DNA of 28,147 nucleotides, taken from positions 1 through 28,147 of the forward strand of contig CAJMRD010000020.1 of assembly GCA_905215725.1 (NCBI GenBank). Direction: 5' to 3'. Both the position numbers and the translations under genes were made by a program. This document shows positions 25,655 through 28,147 of the stretch, in pieces (position 1 is the stretch's first letter; each line of letters starts with the position of its first letter). The DNA is from an uncultured bacterium (lineage in GTDB: Bacteria; Actinomycetota; Coriobacteriia; Coriobacteriales; Coriobacteriaceae). A model generated the notes under the pieces. It had not been told where the DNA came from, ran no database searches, and worked only from the letters and a program-made list of their open reading frames with translations.

Positions 25655-26641
25655 ATGGATCAGGACAAGACAACCGTGATGGGCGGCTACGGTTCCGCGC
25701 AGGCTGGCGATAGCGCCGATGCGACCTGCGTTGTTCCCAACCCCGGTTATACCGACCCCGCCGCGACGCAGCCTTCTGCCGAGCCCACCCGGGTTATGGG
25801 CTATGGCGACACGGCGCAGGATTCTTACGCTGCATCTTCGCAAGGCCCCTATGGCAACGCAGCTCCGGATCCGTTTGATTACGCGCCGCAGGATTCTTAT
25901 GCTGCCTCGACGCCGAATCCCTATGACAACCTGCCGCAAAATCCCATTCCGCAGCCTCAGCAGACGACGTATATGCCTCGCACGGCGCAGCCTCGCTACG
26001 AGTCGCGCGAGCCGTATCGCGAGTACCCCAAGTCGATTCCGCAATATGGCGAGGACGAGGAGAAGAAGCCGTCGCGTTCGTCGAGCGTGATCAAGAAGAT
26101 CCTCATCGTGCTGGCGATTTTCTTTGCCTTGTCGGTCGTGTTCGCCATCGTGTCGGGCATGCTCAACAAGCGGGGCGCCACGACCGATGCCACGACCGAG
26201 CAGGCCGAGACCACCCAGTCTGCTGCCGTCGACCTGAGCGATATCCCGGGACAGTACTGGTCCAACGCCAAGAAGCTCCTCAAGTCACGCGGAGCCGACC
26301 TTTCGAACGCCGTGATCCTGACCGACGATGGCTCAACGCCCGTCATCGATTCCAACTGGGTTGTTACGAATGCCTACTATAACGACAACGGCAACCTGGA
26401 GATTCAGCTCACGCACAAGAACAGCTATGGCAACTCGTCCGGCGGCCAAAGCGGTACCGACAGCTCGAGCTCCAATACGCTGGAGGATTTGAGCAACAAG
26501 GCACAGGAGTTGGGAGACAAGGCACAAGAGCTGGGCGATACAGCCCAAAACCTCGGCGATACTGCTCAGAATCTGGGCGATATGGCTACCAATGCCTGGG
26601 ACGCGCTGCAAAACGGCATCTCGGGCGCGCAGGGAAACTAG
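25655..26641 (+). CDS. Single-pass membrane protein with PASTA-like outer domain
   Basis: The 328-residue protein has three parts. Residues 1-140 form a disordered cytoplasmic region rich in Pro, Tyr, Gln and Ala, with two copies of a T-x-V-M-G motif (KTTVMGGYG at 5-13, PTRVMGYGD at 44-52) and of QDSYAAS. One membrane helix follows (about 146-170) after a basic KK stop. The outer part (about 193-258, DIPGQYWSNAKKLLKSRGAD...DSNWVVT...LEIQLTH) resembles a PASTA domain by pattern. A Ser/Gly linker and four heptads of AQxLGDx end the protein. Function is unknown; PASTA domains belong to cell-wall sensing kinases, and the Thr motifs could be kinase targets read by FHA domains, which is inference. 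The start has GGAAAGGAA 9 nt upstream. Confidence 0.75.
   Translation: MDQDKTTVMGGYGSAQAGDSADATCVVPNPGYTDPAATQPSAEPTRVMGYGDTAQDSYAASSQGPYGNAAPDPFDYAPQDSYAASTPNPYDNLPQNPIPQPQQTTYMPRTAQPRYESREPYREYPKSIPQYGEDEEKKPSRSSSVIKKILIVLAIFFALSVVFAIVSGMLNKRGATTDATTEQAETTQSAAVDLSDIPGQYWSNAKKLLKSRGADLSNAVILTDDGSTPVIDSNWVVTNAYYNDNGNLEIQLTHKNSYGNSSGGQSGTDSSSSNTLEDLSNKAQELGDKAQELGDTAQNLGDTAQNLGDMATNAWDALQNGISGAQGN
26498..26581 (+). repeat. Four tandem 21-nt units
   Basis: Units at 26498, 26519, 26540 and 26561 each encode a heptad of the form (K/T)AQ(E/N)LGD. The DNA differs at several third positions while the protein stays close, so the heptad is under selection rather than newly duplicated. The pattern suits an amphipathic helix or coiled coil. 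Confidence 0.85.
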
Positions 26642-26653
26642 CTGTTAAGCAGG

Positions 26654-27916
26654 CTACAGTTGCTCGGCCGGACGGTCGGGCGAGCTAAAGCCCGAATCAA
26701 AGGTGACGACGCATGAGGCATCGGGTCGGCGCTCGTGCACGATGCGTGTGACGAGCTCCAGCAGCTCCTCGTCGGATATGTCAAAGCCGTCGGGACGCAC
26801 CAGGTCAAACGAAACGAACCCGTCGTGCTCGTGCAGGTCGTGGATGGAGAGCGCGGGATCGATCTGCATGACGCCGCGCTTGACCCAGCCGCGCAAGTCA
26901 TCGCCGGTTGTCGCGATGGGGTCGCAGTGCAGTGTGATACCAATGCCCATCTGGCGCTTGACGTCGTGCTCGATGGTGTCCAGAATCTCGTGGTGCTCAA
27001 ACGCGTCGCCCTCGCCGGGCATCTCCACGTGGGCGCTGGCAAACTGACGACCGGGGCCGTAGTCGTGCACCATGAGGTCGTGTGTGCCCAAGACCTGCGG
27101 ATAGGACATGATCTTGTCGCGGATTGCCTGGACGAGCTTGGGGTCGGGCGCTTGCCCCAGCAACGGGCTGATGGCGTCGCGCACCAGGCCCAGGCCGCTG
27201 ATGCAGATGAAGATGCCCACACCCAGGCCTGCCCAGCCATCGAGATCAAAGCCGGTCGTCTGCGAAATAAGCGCCGCCACCAAGACCGAGCCCGAGGTGA
27301 TGACGTCGTTTTTGGAGTCCTGCGCCGTGGCGATGAGCGTTTCGGAGTCGATGCGATCGCCCAGCGTGCGGTTGAACGCTGCCATCCAGAATTTGACGAG
27401 CATGGACAGAACAAGGGCAGCCATGGAGAGCGCCGAATACACGGTGGGCGAGGGCTTGATGATCTTGGTGACCGACTCGAGGATTAGGTTGATGCCGACG
27501 GCACAAACAAGGACGGCGACAAACAGACCAGCCAGGTACTCGTAGCGGCCGTGGCCGTAAGGGTGGCCCTCGTCTGCCGGGCGGCTGGCAAGGCGGAACC
27601 CGAGCAGGCTCACGATGTTGCTCGAGGCATCGGAGAGGTTGTTGAAAGCGTCGGCGATGAGGGAGACGGAACCGGCGAGCAGGCCCGCGATGCCCTTGGC
27701 CAGGCACAGGGTGATGTTGAACACCGGCAGGATCAGGGACGTACCCGCCACCATATAGGGATTGTTCGTTTGGCCTACAAAAAACGTGTCCGCCATGTTG
27801 TACAGGTTCGTAATCAACATGCTAATTGTGGTGGGAATGCCCAGGGTAAGCACCAACCGGGGGATGGGCGTTTCGGTCATTTTTCGGTATTGTTCCTGCA
27901 TATCGGCTTTCACCAT
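26654..27916 (-). CDS. Cation diffusion facilitator with MATE-type N-terminus (chimera)
   Basis: From ATG 27916 the protein has 420 residues. Residues about 14-49 (TETPIPRLVLTLGIPTTISM..., LYNMADTFFVGQ) match the first membrane helix of MATE drug/sodium antiporters. From about residue 60 it is a cation diffusion facilitator: FNITLCLAKGIAGLLAGSVSLIADAFNNLSD, HPYGHGRYEYLAGL, and the TM5 AQDSKNDVITS. Metal-site positions read Asp89, Asn93, Asp190 and Asp194, with no His, a set seen in Mn-type members. The C-terminal cytoplasmic domain is complete. The start uses AAGGAAG and fits the MATE part; an earlier TTG at 27955 lacks a ribosome site. It ends 12 nt from the convergent PASTA-like gene. See findings on the fusion. 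Confidence 0.85.
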   Translation of the reverse strand: MVKADMQEQYRKMTETPIPRLVLTLGIPTTISMLITNLYNMADTFFVGQTNNPYMVAGTSLILPVFNITLCLAKGIAGLLAGSVSLIADAFNNLSDASSNIVSLLGFRLASRPADEGHPYGHGRYEYLAGLFVAVLVCAVGINLILESVTKIIKPSPTVYSALSMAALVLSMLVKFWMAAFNRTLGDRIDSETLIATAQDSKNDVITSGSVLVAALISQTTGFDLDGWAGLGVGIFICISGLGLVRDAISPLLGQAPDPKLVQAIRDKIMSYPQVLGTHDLMVHDYGPGRQFASAHVEMPGEGDAFEHHEILDTIEHDVKRQMGIGITLHCDPIATTGDDLRGWVKRGVMQIDPALSIHDLHEHDGFVSFDLVRPDGFDISDEELLELVTRIVHERRPDASCVVTFDSGFSSPDRPAEQL

Positions 27917-27972
27917 AGTAGCCCCGCTTCCTTTCATTTGGCTCTTTGCCCACAATTTTTAATATGTTATTT

Positions 27973-28001
27973 ATTATAAACCCAAACAAAAGTTGTGTAA
28001 A
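27973..28001 (-). promoter_or_regulatory. Strong promoter of the MATE-CDF gene
   Basis: On the minus strand TTTACA (28001-27996, 5 of 6) and a perfect TATAAT (27978-27973) are spaced by 17 nt in an AT-rich patch. This is the best sigma-70-type promoter in the window. It lies between the rubrerythrin terminator and the chimera start, with a leader of about 50 nt. Confidence 0.8.
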
Positions 28002-28018
28002 GCGGGCGAAAAAAGCAT

Positions 28019-28051
28019 AAAAAAAGCGGAGCTTCCAACAGGAAGCCCCGC
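28019..28051 (-). terminator. Intrinsic terminator of the rubrerythrin gene
   Basis: Read on the minus strand, GCGGGGCTTCC pairs with GGAAGCTCCGC around TGTT (arms 28051-28041 and 28036-28026, one mismatch), followed by seven T (28025-28019). It lies 17 nt after the stop. Confidence 0.9.
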
Positions 28052-28068
28052 CATAGGAATCAATATGA

Positions 28069-28147
28069 TCAATAGTTTTCTGCTTTGATCTGGAAATAAG
28101 CCTGCGGATGGCTGCACACGGGACAGACTTCCGGGGCTTTTTTGCCC
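28069..28147 (-). CDS. 3' end of a rubrerythrin gene
   Basis: The minus strand from the right edge encodes 25 residues ending in CPVCSHPQAYFQIKAENY and a TGA stop at 28071-28069. The CxxC followed by HPQ-x-YF and the ending KAENY are characteristic of the C-terminal rubredoxin-like domain of rubrerythrin, a peroxide-reducing non-haem iron protein of anaerobes. Only the second CxxC pair of the Fe(Cys)4 site is in the window; the diiron domain lies outside. It fits with the superoxide reductase at 18852, whose product is peroxide. Confidence 0.88.
   Translation of the reverse strand, partial: GKKAPEVCPVCSHPQAYFQIKAENY

Noticed and set aside
25815..25912. Two near-identical 20-nt blocks as a mobile repeat
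   Set aside because: They encode the repeated QDSYAAS motif within the Pro/Tyr-rich tail, so they are internal protein repeats.

Overview
The window looks like a piece of chromosome from a strictly anaerobic, high-GC Gram-positive bacterium of the class Coriobacteriia, most probably Collinsella or a close relative. This is inferred from the strong G/C bias at third codon positions, the mix of genes (superoxide reductase, rubrerythrin, formate-tetrahydrofolate ligase, an AddAB-type nuclease, an actinobacterial-style DnaE with an unusual motif) and the compact gene order. No database was searched. I see no prophage, insertion sequence with a transposase, CRISPR array, rRNA or tRNA gene.

Layout. 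The left edge holds the last 26 codons of an unrecognised gene, a hairpin and a 71-bp near-perfect palindrome. Then come, on the minus strand, mnmA (tRNA 2-thiolation) and cysK (cysteine synthase). cysK is divergent from an IscR/CymR-like Rrf2 regulator with four cysteines, and a dyad of 9-bp arms sits over the cysK -10 hexamer; together they look like a cysteine or Fe-S control unit. A small holin-4-family membrane protein (minus) and a TrpR-like YerC-family gene (plus) follow. The latter is preceded by a 16-codon ORF containing two Trp codons. Next come a large DNA repair and replication block on the plus strand: an AddB-like nuclease and AddA helicase-nuclease, a second copy of the palindrome family, dnaE, and a SWIM-SNF2 helicase 38 nt after dnaE.

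The right half carries a one-centre superoxide reductase, a full-length NAD synthetase homologue that has lost both sets of catalytic residues, ruvC-ruvA-ruvB as an overlapping operon behind a perfect Gram-positive LexA box, fhs, and a single-pass membrane protein with a PASTA-like outer domain and heptad repeats. At the right edge, on the minus strand, lie a cation diffusion facilitator whose N-terminus is replaced by the start of a MATE transporter, and the last 25 codons of a rubrerythrin.

Most genes are core housekeeping. The most unusual items are the doubly inactivated NadE homologue (19332-21317), the MATE-CDF chimera (26654-27916), the Trp-containing leader ORF before the TrpR-like gene (3896-3946), and the cysK operator dyad (2495-2534). 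The palindrome family at 135-205 and 11217-11278 suggests a dispersed miniature element.
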